Of a stretch of DNA of 50,276 nucleotides, positions 36,230 through 44,819 are shown piece by piece. The stretch spans positions 32,001 through 82,276 of the forward strand of contig JAGQPX010000038.1 of NCBI GenBank assembly GCA_020426505.1. Direction: 5' to 3'. Made by a program: the position numbers and the translations under genes. Below the pieces are notes generated by a model. It was not told where the DNA came from and made no database searches. It saw nothing but the letters and a program-made list of their open reading frames with translations. The number at the start of each line of letters is the position of its first letter. Position 1 is the first letter of the stretch. This stretch comes from Planctomycetaceae bacterium (GTDB lineage Bacteria > Planctomycetota > Planctomycetia > Planctomycetales > Planctomycetaceae).

Positions 36230-37123
36230 TCAGAGTTCCAATTCTTCGCGGACGATCCAGACAGAGCAAGGTGCGTGCCTCAGCACGTTTTCCGAGGTGC
36301 TCCCCAGGAAGAACCGATCGATACGGCTCAGCCCGCGATGTCCCAGTACGACGAGGTCCGCGTCCATTTCTTCCACAGCTTTCAAGATTTCATCGTCGAT
36401 CGATTCCGTCTCACGATACTCACTGTTGACGTGCGGCGTCGCTTGCTTCAGGCGATCGACGGCCCATACCAGTGCCTCCTTGGCCTGACGTTTCTCATCG
36501 TCCCACAATGCCCCCGTCTTCTGATAGATCGCCATACCGGGATGCATGATGACCGTGACCACGTTGACAACGGTGATCTCGACATGTTCACCCCAATGGA
36601 AGCGGGACATCATCTCGACCGCCTGGCGGGATGCCTCGGAGCCGTCGTGACACACCACGATGCGCAGTGGCTTCTCTGACGAGCGCCCTTCCTTGTGTGG
36701 TCGTGTGATGAGCACAGAGCAGGGAGCGTGTTTGGCCACCTTGAGCGATACGCTGCCCAACAGGAAACGCTTTGTCGCCGTCATGCCGCGGGCTCCCAGC
36801 ACGATCAAGTCGCTGCCTTTTGACTCGGCGAAGCGCACCAACTCGTCAGCAGGATGACCGGACAGCGGACAGGTTTCGACCGTGCCGTTGATCCCCTCGA
36901 ACCGGGCCGCCTCTTCCTGCAGCAGCGACTCCGCACGCGCGTGGTATTTGTCGAGCATCTCGTTGACGCTCTGCGGGAATTCGCGCCGGAGATGCGCCAG
37001 CGATGGCACTAAGGCGACATTCGCAATCGAGAGTTCGGTTGGCTCGGGAAACGGCAACCGTGAGAGGAACCAGTCCGCTTCACGAGATGCTTCCGATCCA
37101 TCTGTCGCCAGGATCACTTTCAT
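36230..37123 (-). CDS. Tandem UspA-domain universal stress protein
   Basis: A 297-residue protein from ATG 37123 (MKVILATDGSEASREAD), chosen because the longer frame to 37264 runs through palindromic repeat DNA. Two UspA domains are joined: the first (about 1-145) with LGARGMTATKRFLLGSVS, the second (about 155-297) beginning RIVVCHDGSEASRQAV and ending with LGHRGLSRIDRFFLGSTSENV. Both keep the G-x-x-G-(x)9-G-S ATP-binding pattern, and the pair makes an intramolecular dimer. It lies between a cytochrome c'-like gene upstream and a single UspA gene downstream, all on the minus strand, fitting a redox- or stress-responsive group. Confidence 0.92.
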   Translation of the reverse strand: MKVILATDGSEASREADWFLSRLPFPEPTELSIANVALVPSLAHLRREFPQSVNEMLDKYHARAESLLQEEAARFEGINGTVETCPLSGHPADELVRFAESKGSDLIVLGARGMTATKRFLLGSVSLKVAKHAPCSVLITRPHKEGRSSEKPLRIVVCHDGSEASRQAVEMMSRFHWGEHVEITVVNVVTVIMHPGMAIYQKTGALWDDEKRQAKEALVWAVDRLKQATPHVNSEYRETESIDDEILKAVEEMDADLVVLGHRGLSRIDRFFLGSTSENVLRHAPCSVWIVREELEL

Positions 37124-37192
37124 GGAACCAACTTTCCTGTGAACGAACAAATCGTGGACGCCCGGTCGATCACCTAACCGTCCGTCCAGTCC

Positions 37193-37280
37193 TCCCAAGC
37201 CGACGGCTATGCCGTCCGGCAGATGACGGGCAGTGACCGTCAACATGTTTCCGATCGACGGCAAAACCGTCGGCTTGGGA
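37193..37280. repeat. Nested inverted repeat between cytochrome c'-like and UspA genes
   Basis: Two 24-base arms, 37193-37216 and 37257-37280, are inverted copies with about 22 of 24 matches (TCCCAAGCCGACGG core). Each arm also folds by itself (GACGGC-TAT-GCCGTC on the left). The block can therefore make one long or two short hairpins. It resembles a REP/BIME unit of a different family from those at 20848-21115. Confidence 0.8.
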
Positions 37281-37286
37281 ATCTGC

Positions 37287-37772
37287 CTACTTCAGACTTG
37301 ATGAATTGTTTGGTGCTGACCGCTCAAACGTCACGAGTACGCCACGGGCATACCGGTGACACTCGATGCAACACATGGTCGCATCCATCCACTTGAGGGC
37401 CGCCCGGTCCAGATTCTCGTTATCTGCAGCGTCCATCAGTTCCTTCGTCGTTTGCTGGAACTCGCCGCTGAAGTTGCGATAGACCGCATCATTCGTGACC
37501 CGCCACTTCTCCTCCGTGCTCATCTTGTTGAGTTGCTTGGCTCCCTCCTTGATCATGGCGTAGTCCTCAATCGCTAACCCTTCCAGCAGCTTGCTTGAGG
37601 CTTCCAGTTTGAGCCGCATGAAGTGGCTGAGGTCTTTCTTGGACGTGGCCGCTTTGGGGGGCACATCATCCTTCCCCGAAGGCTTGTCATCATCTGCGAT
37701 CCCCATGGTCCAAGCTGCCAGGAGAACGATGCTCAGAGCCAGCAATCCTCCAGTTTTTTGCAAGGGCGACAT
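37287..37772 (-). CDS. Periplasmic cytochrome c'-like monohaem protein
   Basis: A 161-residue protein from ATG 37772 (MSPLQKTGGLLALS), with GAGGAG five bases upstream; the GTG at 37778 overlaps that site and is less likely. A signal peptide ends near MGIADDD. The mature protein is mostly helical and carries one haem-binding motif, C-I-E-C-H, close to the C-terminus. A four-helix bundle with C-terminal CxxCH is the pattern of cytochrome c'. Such proteins bind NO or act in electron transfer. It would be exported and loaded with haem by a cytochrome c maturation system not present here. It is upstream of the two universal stress genes on the same strand. Confidence 0.75.
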   Translation of the reverse strand: MSPLQKTGGLLALSIVLLAAWTMGIADDDKPSGKDDVPPKAATSKKDLSHFMRLKLEASSKLLEGLAIEDYAMIKEGAKQLNKMSTEEKWRVTNDAVYRNFSGEFQQTTKELMDAADNENLDRAALKWMDATMCCIECHRYARGVLVTFERSAPNNSSSLK

Positions 37773-37970
37773 GATCACTCCTCATTGTTTGCAGGACAGT
37801 TCTGGAGGACATTCTGGCAAAGGGTGTGCCGAAGGGGTTCGGTTGCGATTTCGTGGAAAACAAGCACATTCACACGATCCGCACACCGCCGGGCGCGCGA
37901 ATTCGCACAAGTCGCGACGCGCTCGCACACTCGATTTGTGTCGAAGCTCAACGCGATGAGGACCGACGCC

Positions 37971-40527
37971 TCATTCGCCGCTCAGCAGTTCGTTGAGGAA
38001 GAGCCAGGGGAACTTTCGCTCGTAGTTGAGTCGTCGAGCGAGGGCCCAGTAAGCGTTCTGATCGGCAGCATGTCGGACTCCCAGTGCTGCGAGGATGACA
38101 CGCTTGTTGTTGGGGAGGACGGTCAACCCCAGCAGAAGGTCGGGATCGGAGGTGCCTTCAGGGCTGAGCGCTTCAGCATAGAGTTTTTCCTCTCGACTTG
38201 ATTCGCGTAGCAACTCAATCGCTCTGGAGAGTTGCTGCTCGGCGAGTGCCTCCTCGCCGACTTGATGAGCCTTCAGGTAGACAGCGAGGTGCCTGTCGAT
38301 CTGATCGCTCGTCGTGTCATCGGCGGAGATGGTGCCGACCGCTTCGTGCAGATCTCCCCGAGTAAAATGCAGGTCGAATCCCGGCTCCTCAACGTCTTCG
38401 TTGAGAGACAGGTATTCTTCACGATCACCGAGACAGTAGGCAAGAGACGAGAGAAGAAACGACTGGAACTGTTTTGCGAGTTCTCCATTTCCGTTCAATG
38501 TCATCTCCTGCACTAGGGCGTTGATCTGCTCACGGGCCTTGTCCGGCGATTCCTGTTGAGCGTAAAGCTCGATCGATTCGTTTAGCATCGGGAAGACGAA
38601 GGTCGCCTCACTTTTTTTGGCCTCCAACTCGGCCAGCAGTTCATCAATACGTCCGGTGGCCAGCTTGAGACTGCGATCGAGAGTCTGAAACGAATGCACA
38701 TCGGGCTGGGCGTCGATCGCCTGTTGCGCAAGTGGCGCGGCCTCGTCGAATTCTCCGGCACACAAATGGTAGTAAGCGAGTGCATAGGCACCGTACGCAG
38801 AGGGGGGGGGCGGCCTCTGCCGCCCGTCGAAAGAGGGCGAGGGAGGCGTCAATGTCCGTCATGGCTCGGCCACTCAGGTAGATCAGATCCGCATTCTCAG
38901 GATCGGCTGCGAGAAACGATTGATACTCAGCTTCGAGGTCGTGCTCGGGATGCAGCTCCTCCATTTTGGACTGATAAAATCGATGCCAGGCGATCCGCAC
39001 CGGTCGATCTTCGAGTCCCTCCCGGATGAAACTCAGGAACTCTTCATCGGGCATCTTGGACGAGGCAAAGGCGATCCAGAATTCGCTGCCCGGTTCGAAC
39101 TCGGCACGACGCCTGAGATAGGTCGTCAATTCCGCCTCTTCCAGCGTGTCTGGCAGAATGAACACCAAGTCCTCGTCGCTGAGGTCCCTGACGGTGTCGA
39201 CCCGCGTACGGCTCACATATTTGCTGGAGCCTCCCATTTGGATCTGGCCGGGAAACGGGAGGAATTCGAAATCCAGACCGCGGAACTCATACAAGGGTTG
39301 TCCGACGTGATACTCCCATTCCCCTTCCGGAGCGTCAGCGACGTCCTCCGCGTAGTACTGCTTCTCCCATGTCAACAGCGCCGTCTGATCGGGGTTGATG
39401 ATGAACGTCGGTGAGATGAATGGCCGGGCGAAGAAACTCGTGTGCAGTTCGAGGTCTTCGTCGATAACGCTCTTACCGCCCGTTGTTGCTGTGACATGAA
39501 CTGTTCCCTCGGGAATCTTGATGGCCCGACGCCCCTGTGGTTGCAACTCGACTGATGTGCCTCCGACGGTCGCGGACAGCGGTGCGTTCAATCCATTGAC
39601 GACAAACACTTCACGTTCGTTGCCCAGACTCCACGCGTAGCCGAGGTACCAGGCGAGCAGGACAAGCGCGACGAGTGGTCCGACCCAGGCTGCGACTTTG
39701 CCGCCTTTGCCTCCCTCTTCGTATCCCGCTTTCTTTGACGGAGTCAGCAGAGCTGAGGGGATCGACTTGCCGGTCCCCCGGAGTTTCTCGGCCCGTTTCC
39801 GCAGTTTCTGGTATTGCTTGTCGGCTGCGATCGACGCATCCATCGTGGTCGCTTGATCGAACAGCTCGAGCGCCCGGTCCGGCTGACCGTTGGCAAGATA
39901 CCCTTCGCCCAATAGGTAGACAAATCCCGCGTGCTTCGCTTCATCACTTTTGAGACAGTGCTGCAGTTCGGAGTGGGCTTCGTCCGGTCGTCCCTGCCGC
40001 AGGAGTTGCAGGGCGAGAGCTTCTGCGACGTCAGGGTCGTGCTTGACGGCCAGCGACGCCCGAAACGCCTCCTCCGCATCGCTCAAACGAGAGAAGTACG
40101 CATACGCATGCCCCAGTTGTGCCTGCACCCCGGCATCATAGGTCATCGGCTTGGCAAGGGTGTCTGCGATCTTCAGGAAGAGTTGCTCGTCCTGATACAT
40201 CGCGGCAACCGCCATCACCTTTTGAATCGCTTCCGGGCTGTCGGGGTTCTGCCTCAGTTCCTCGGTGACATGACGGCTGTCTTCGGCCTTCGACTCTTCC
40301 CATTGTTTGAGCTTGAGCGCCCGATGCTTTCCACAGGACGGACACTCTTCGAGCACTCGCCATTTGCTGAGCGGGATCAGCGGGATGAAGAGAACGGTGA
40401 GGTATTTCGTCGTATCATACGATGGCAGCTCCGCATAGGCATTGCAGTTCGGACAGGTCCCGGAGATCCGATGGACTCGGTTCTTGCCGTAGTACCACGT
40501 TCCCGTACCGTTCACGACATAAGGCAT
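37971..40527 (-). CDS. TPR-repeat membrane protein with zinc-ribbon N-terminus; frame broken at a C9 run
   Basis: The N-terminal frame (40527 to 38644) starts MPYVVNGTGTWYYG and has a four-Cys zinc-ribbon (C25, C28, C62, C65: TCPNCNA and ECPSCGKHR), tetratricopeptide-like repeats at about 105-235, one membrane helix at about 278-299, and then an extracytoplasmic part. After LFRRAAEAAPP the frame turns into Arg/Cys-rich nonsense. A second frame, 38852 to 37971, resumes at once with SAYGAYALAYYHLCAGEFDEAAPLA, another TPR, and ends in a normal stop. The switch is at nine C (plus-strand G at 38802-38810). Eight C would give one protein of about 851 residues. Causes may be a sequencing error, a true mutation, length-variable phase switching, or +1 slippage on CCC codons. 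Function is unknown; protein-protein interaction is inferred from the TPRs. Confidence 0.8.
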
Positions 40528-40689
40528 GACGAAGACCTCACAGGCAGATTGAATTGCATCCCCGGATCGATCACCATCCGAGGCGAATTCAGAGTTTACC
40601 CGCAGCGTTCTGAGAATTGCAGTACATCACATGTTTTTGAAGTTAGTTTGGCAGATGTGACAAACGTTATGAGTAGACTCAGGTGAACA

Positions 40690-40905
40690 GGAGTGGTTTC
40701 ATTGATAGTTTCCGTTGCTGCATGGGCGTATGCGATTGCTGCTCTGATTGTTGTGCTGCTCCAGTTTGCGTTGGCGAGCGATGCACCGTAGAGCCATCTG
40801 GCGATGGAAGGACGTATCGAAGGCAAGTTTCTGCCGGCGATGCGTGACGGGGCCATCAGCGGCGTATCGCTGATTCTCAACCTGTTCATTGCTTGCCGGT
40901 AGGAG
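40690..40905 (+). other. Possible small membrane peptide, or remnant of a membrane-protein gene
   Basis: In the 405-base gap between the TPR gene and the DUF4328 gene a plus-strand frame beginning TTG at 40702, eight bases after AGGAG, encodes 29 residues with one hydrophobic helix (VAAWAYAIAALIVVLLQFAL) and stops with TAG at 40789. The same frame continues without further stop to about 40905, with SGVSLILNLFIAC near its end. It may be a small membrane peptide or an interrupted gene. Evidence is weak; nothing else is seen in the gap. Confidence 0.25.
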
Positions 40906-40932
40906 TTCCGGATGAGCACACGTTCAACACTC

Positions 40933-41799
40933 CTACAAGCCTGCTGCCGTGTGTTGCAAGTTACGAATGCGCCAGACGAGCAGGCAGGCGACGGCAATCA
41001 CGGCGATGTCGAGTGGTGCTGTGAAGAGCGTAAACTGATCATCGCGGATGAAGTCTTCCACGGTCTCCGACTGAAATGACATGCGGGACTGCACTCGCCC
41101 GATGACACCGCTGAGGACCCAAAGTCCCCACCACCATCCAACCAGGGCGGCACCGTTCCCTTTTGGATTGGAGGCGTACCAGATCTCATTCATGGCAGCG
41201 TAGGGCCAGACGAGATTCGCAAATGGCACGAAGTAGCACCCGATTGACCAACCAGGAGTGTACTCAAGGTGTTGGTCGCTCAAAGTGTGTGCATTTCTGT
41301 TGGCTCGATGTTTCCAGACCATCCAGCAGATGCCGGTTCCAAGAAATGCCAGGAAGTAAAAGATCGCGGGTCCTCCGATGTAAAGATCGCTTGCGTCAAG
41401 TGTTGGCTGATCAATGTCTTCACCATTCTGAACCCGCTTCAGCAACCCCAATTGATGGAAAGTCGCGGCTGTCATCATCAGGTGAGTGATCAGCATGACA
41501 GCCATTCCAATCGTGACCAGCCACACGGGAATCGTCAGCGAAAGGAAATCTCTCGGCGTCCGTCGTCTGCGGCGGCGGGGACGTTTCGGGGCGGTGGGAG
41601 ATGGCTCTGGAACGTCATCTGACGAATACGCCTCGCCCTCGCTGAGGTCACTGAGTCCTCCCAGTTGTCCAAATGGATCATCCGCATCGGGAACGCAAAT
41701 TCTCTTCGAGCACTTTGGACATTTGCCCGCCAACCCGGCTTTCTCATCCTTGACTCGAAGCTTTGCACCGCAATGTTCACAGGAAAATGCAATCGCCAT
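40933..41799 (-). CDS. DUF4328 membrane protein with N-terminal zinc ribbon
   Basis: A 288-residue protein from ATG 41799 (MAIAFSCEHCGAKLRV); the frame to 41874 is not needed. The N-terminus is a zinc ribbon of the planctomycete kind, C-x-x-C at CEHC and CPKC separated by about 17 residues (AKLRVKDEKAGLAGK). An acidic, then arginine-rich linker (PKRPRRRRRR) leads to four membrane helices (about 90-115, 145-170, 190-215, 255-280) with GWSIGCYFVPFANLVWPYAAMNEIW, the signature of DUF4328. The function of this family is unknown. It is located between the TPR gene and asnS, all minus, but with gaps that suggest separate transcripts. Confidence 0.85.
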   Translation of the reverse strand: MAIAFSCEHCGAKLRVKDEKAGLAGKCPKCSKRICVPDADDPFGQLGGLSDLSEGEAYSSDDVPEPSPTAPKRPRRRRRRTPRDFLSLTIPVWLVTIGMAVMLITHLMMTAATFHQLGLLKRVQNGEDIDQPTLDASDLYIGGPAIFYFLAFLGTGICWMVWKHRANRNAHTLSDQHLEYTPGWSIGCYFVPFANLVWPYAAMNEIWYASNPKGNGAALVGWWWGLWVLSGVIGRVQSRMSFQSETVEDFIRDDQFTLFTAPLDIAVIAVACLLVWRIRNLQHTAAGL

Positions 41800-41952
41800 C
41801 GTTGACCCCCGTGAATGGTTACCGAATCGGATAATTACGTCACGGTAAACACGCTGCGCGAGGATTGCAATCAAGTATTCGCACGGATGCCGACGTGATG
41901 GATCAGCACTTGTCGATGGGAATCACTACGTCCTGACTTCCGCCACGGAAAC

Positions 41953-43395
41953 TCAGAACTCCGCGTGCTTCGGGGTCCTTGGAAACGGAATCACATCACG
42001 AATGTTTTGCATACCGGTGAGTAGCAGCAGCATCCGTTCGAGTCCCAGCCCGAAGCCCGCGTGCGGGACGGTGCCGTAACGACGGAGGTCGCGATACCAC
42101 CAGTATTCCTCGGAGTCGAGTCCGCATTCTTGCAGGCGTGTGTCCAATACATCGAGTCGGTGTTCGCGTTGACTGCCGCCGATGATCTCCCCGACGCGAG
42201 GCACGAGCACGTCCATCGCACGCACCGTCTTGCCGTCGTCGTTACAATACATGTAGAACGGTTTAATCGATCGCGGATAGTCAAACACGATCATCGGCTG
42301 CTTGAAGTGCTCCTCGGTGAGATACCGCTCGTGCTCCGCCTGCAGGTTGTCCCCCCACGTGACCGGATACTCCCATTTGCGATCGGTCGCGGTGATGATG
42401 TCGACCGCTTCAGTATAGGAGATGCGTTTGAACTCATGTTCAAGAATGTTGTTGAGCGTTTCCAGCACGGTTTTCTCGATGCGCTGATTGAAGAACTCCA
42501 TGTCGTCAGCACATTGGTCGAGGGCATCCCGGATGATGGTCTTGATGAAGTCCTCCGCAAGTTGCATGTCGCCGTCGAGGTCACAGAAAGGCATCTCCGG
42601 CTCGACCATCCAGAACTCCGCAAGATGTCTCGCCGTGTTGGAGTTTTCCGCCCGAAACGTCGGACCAAATGTGTACACCGGCCCGAGCGAAGTCGCGTAA
42701 ATCTCGGCTTCGAGTTGACCGGACACGGTGAGGGAGGCGCGCTTGCCGAAGAAGTCGTCCGTCCAGTTGAGAGTTGAGAGTTGAGAGCTGAGAGCCTCCG
42801 ATGACTCCCCTGCTCTCGACTCTCCGCTCTCAACTCTCAACTCGTTCAGCAACGTCGTCACCGTAAACATCTCGCCGGCGCCTTCGCAGTCGCTCGTCGT
42901 GATGATGGGGGTCTGGACGTTGAGGAATCCGCGAGTCTGGAAGAAGTTGTGGATCGAGTAACAGACGCAGTTGCGGACGCGGGCGATGGCTCCAAAGGTG
43001 TTGGTGCGCGGTCGCAGGTGGGCGATTTCACGCAGGAACTCAAACGAGTGCCGTTTCTTCTGGAGTGGATACGACTCCGCATCAGCCGTGCCGAGCAGTT
43101 CGATCGAAGATGCTTGCAATTCGACCCGCTGCTTCGCTCCAGGGGACTCCTTGAGTTCGCCAGTTATCGACAGGCTGGAACCCGTGGTGACGTCGTGGAT
43201 GACGTCTGCATAACCGGGGACGTCCGCATCGACGACGACCTGCAAGTTGGCCATGCATGAGCCGTCGTTGAGTTCGATGAACGAGAACCCCTGCTTGGAG
43301 TCTCGGCGTGTGCGAACCCAGCCGGAGACGCTCACACTTGTGCCCGGCTGACCCTCCAGCAGCAAGGCTGCGACGCGCGAAAACTGACCTGACAT
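41953..43395 (-). CDS. asnS: Asparaginyl-tRNA synthetase, with a repeat-encoded insertion
   Basis: A 480-residue class II synthetase; ATG 43395 follows AGGAGG at good spacing. The N-terminal OB-fold anticodon-binding domain (about 15-105) contains [23 protein letters not shown]. The catalytic domain has motif 1 ([27 protein letters not shown]), motif 2 region ([25 protein letters not shown], family-typical R-A-E-N-S) and motif 3 ([15 protein letters not shown]). These fit AsnRS rather than AspRS. The insertion at about residues 185-210, just before [14 protein letters not shown], is encoded by inverted heptanucleotide repeats at 42766-42841 and falls in a variable loop. The enzyme charges tRNA-Asn with asparagine. 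It lies upstream of the DUF4328 gene and downstream of the TPR lipoprotein gene. Confidence 0.95.
   Translation of the reverse strand: MSGQFSRVAALLLEGQPGTSVSVSGWVRTRRDSKQGFSFIELNDGSCMANLQVVVDADVPGYADVIHDVTTGSSLSITGELKESPGAKQRVELQASSIELLGTADAESYPLQKKRHSFEFLREIAHLRPRTNTFGAIARVRNCVCYSIHNFFQTRGFLNVQTPIITTSDCEGAGEMFTVTTLLNELRVESGESRAGESSEALSSQLSTLNWTDDFFGKRASLTVSGQLEAEIYATSLGPVYTFGPTFRAENSNTARHLAEFWMVEPEMPFCDLDGDMQLAEDFIKTIIRDALDQCADDMEFFNQRIEKTVLETLNNILEHEFKRISYTEAVDIITATDRKWEYPVTWGDNLQAEHERYLTEEHFKQPMIVFDYPRSIKPFYMYCNDDGKTVRAMDVLVPRVGEIIGGSQREHRLDVLDTRLQECGLDSEEYWWYRDLRRYGTVPHAGFGLGLERMLLLLTGMQNIRDVIPFPRTPKHAEF
42766..42841. repeat. Inverted heptanucleotide repeats inside asnS
   Basis: Plus strand: four units GTTGAGA, GTTGAGA, GTTGAGA, GCTGAGA (42766-42793), 20 other bases, then TCTCGAC, TCTCCGC, TCTCAAC, TCTCAAC (42814-42841). 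The two blocks are reverse complements, so the segment can fold into a long hairpin. It is in frame and adds peptide such as SSQLSTLNW. Confidence 0.9.
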
Positions 43396-43496
43396 GTGCG
43401 AAATCCTCCTGATGCAACATCGATGCTCGAAACGAGTCAGTGATGTCGGAGGATATCAGGTTGCCTTCGCGGCGGTCGAGTTCACACGGAAGCCAG

Positions 43497-44534
43497 TTAG
43501 AACGGCGACACGATGGGGGTGTTGGACATCATCATTTGGCCTTGCTGGGGAGCAGCGTTGACGAGCGGACCGGAGACGGAGCCAAATGATGGGTACCCGG
43601 CGGTGTGTGTCGTCGGTTGGTAGGCTGGTGCAGGTGCCATCGGATAGTTGACGGTCTGCGGAGCGGCCATTTGGGGAGCGAATGATTGTGGGATCCCGCC
43701 CGCCTGCATCACCGGATACTGAGCCGGCTGCGTCTGCATGACCGGCTGCCCCGGCATGGCTTGAGGGAACGTGGAGAGTTGCGAGTCGTACGAGACCTGC
43801 TGAATCGGTGCCGCGAACGGAATCGGCGTCGCGGCCTGTGAGACGTACTGTGGTGGAGGAGAATAGGCCGCCATCGCCTGCGGGGAAACCTGGTTCGGAC
43901 GTTGCATGCGGGAAACTCGGGTGCGGACTTCCGACTGGAACGGGTTCATAGCCAGTGAGCGACGATACATCGTGTCGGCTTGCTGTTGTCGCCCGGTTTG
44001 GAGATAGACGTCCCCCAGTTGGGCCATCGCGGTCGGATGATTCGGCTTCTGCCGCAGCGCCATTTGCAGCGACTGCTCAGCACCAACGAGGTCGCCCTGC
44101 TGTTGCTGCATCCAAGCTTGTTCGACGTGTGCATTCGGCTGGTACGGCTGAGTCGCGACCCATTCCTGAATGTGGGCGGCCGCCTGATCCTCTCGCCCCT
44201 GCTCTTTGAGCATGCTGGCCAGCTCATGGTGAGCCGGCTGGTGGCGAGGATCGAGCGTGAGGGCCCGTTCATACATCCGCTCAGCCCCGATGAGGTCGCC
44301 CTGTTTCCTCATGGCGGAGGCGACATTGAATGCGTAGTTCGGATTCTCCGGCGAATCCATCATCGCTTTCTCGAATTCTCGTCGAGCGGCCGTGTAGTTC
44401 CCCCGGGCATACAATCCTTTGCCCGACTCGTTCATCACGTAACCACTAGTCTGATTGCAGCCGCTTTGCAGCAGCGAGACGCCCAGAGTCATCAGGGAAA
44501 GACCAGTCAGCGTGAGACAACGGGAAATGCGCAT
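43497..44534 (-). CDS. Probable TPR lipoprotein with Pro/Gln-rich tail
   Basis: The 345-residue protein from ATG 44534 (MRISRCLTLTG) has AAGGA eight bases upstream; ATG 44558 is a weaker option. A hydrophobic leader ends at LLQSGCNQ; the Cys is a plausible lipid site although Gln at -3 is not canonical. Residues about 35-205 hold five tetratricopeptide repeats (NYTAARREFEKAMMDSPEN, IGAERMYERALTLDPRHQ, VGAEQSLQMALRQKPNH). The rest, about 215-345, is Pro/Gln/Ala-rich and probably disordered (PPPQYVSQAATPIP). Such proteins act as scaffolds in envelope complexes; no partner is evident. It stands downstream of corA on the same strand after a 285-base gap. Confidence 0.82.
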   Translation of the reverse strand: MRISRCLTLTGLSLMTLGVSLLQSGCNQTSGYVMNESGKGLYARGNYTAARREFEKAMMDSPENPNYAFNVASAMRKQGDLIGAERMYERALTLDPRHQPAHHELASMLKEQGREDQAAAHIQEWVATQPYQPNAHVEQAWMQQQQGDLVGAEQSLQMALRQKPNHPTAMAQLGDVYLQTGRQQQADTMYRRSLAMNPFQSEVRTRVSRMQRPNQVSPQAMAAYSPPPQYVSQAATPIPFAAPIQQVSYDSQLSTFPQAMPGQPVMQTQPAQYPVMQAGGIPQSFAPQMAAPQTVNYPMAPAPAYQPTTHTAGYPSFGSVSGPLVNAAPQQGQMMMSNTPIVSPF

Positions 44535-44819
44535 GAGTCCATTCCTTGCTGCAGACAACGCAGCATTGTCGCGTGCTCTTCACATCCGAGCGAAGAGAAT
44601 CTGAGAACAGATTGTGAGTGAGGGAGTGTCGAGAGAAGAAGTGGGTGGGGACCCTATCACCCGGCGAAAAATGCTGCAAGACCAAATTCAGCATCGCGGA
44701 GGTTATCGTGGGGGACAGAGAAGCGGAGCATCCCCAGCGGAGGACCATGTGTGAAATGTAGGTTTTGGGCTTCCAAACCTCGCTACACCAAAATGCCCGT
44801 CGCACAAATCCCCAATCGC

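Noticed and set aside
42766..42841. The heptad array in asnS as a possible CRISPR
   Set aside because: Units are 7 bases without spacers, inverted around a short centre, inside a coding sequence; no cas genes.
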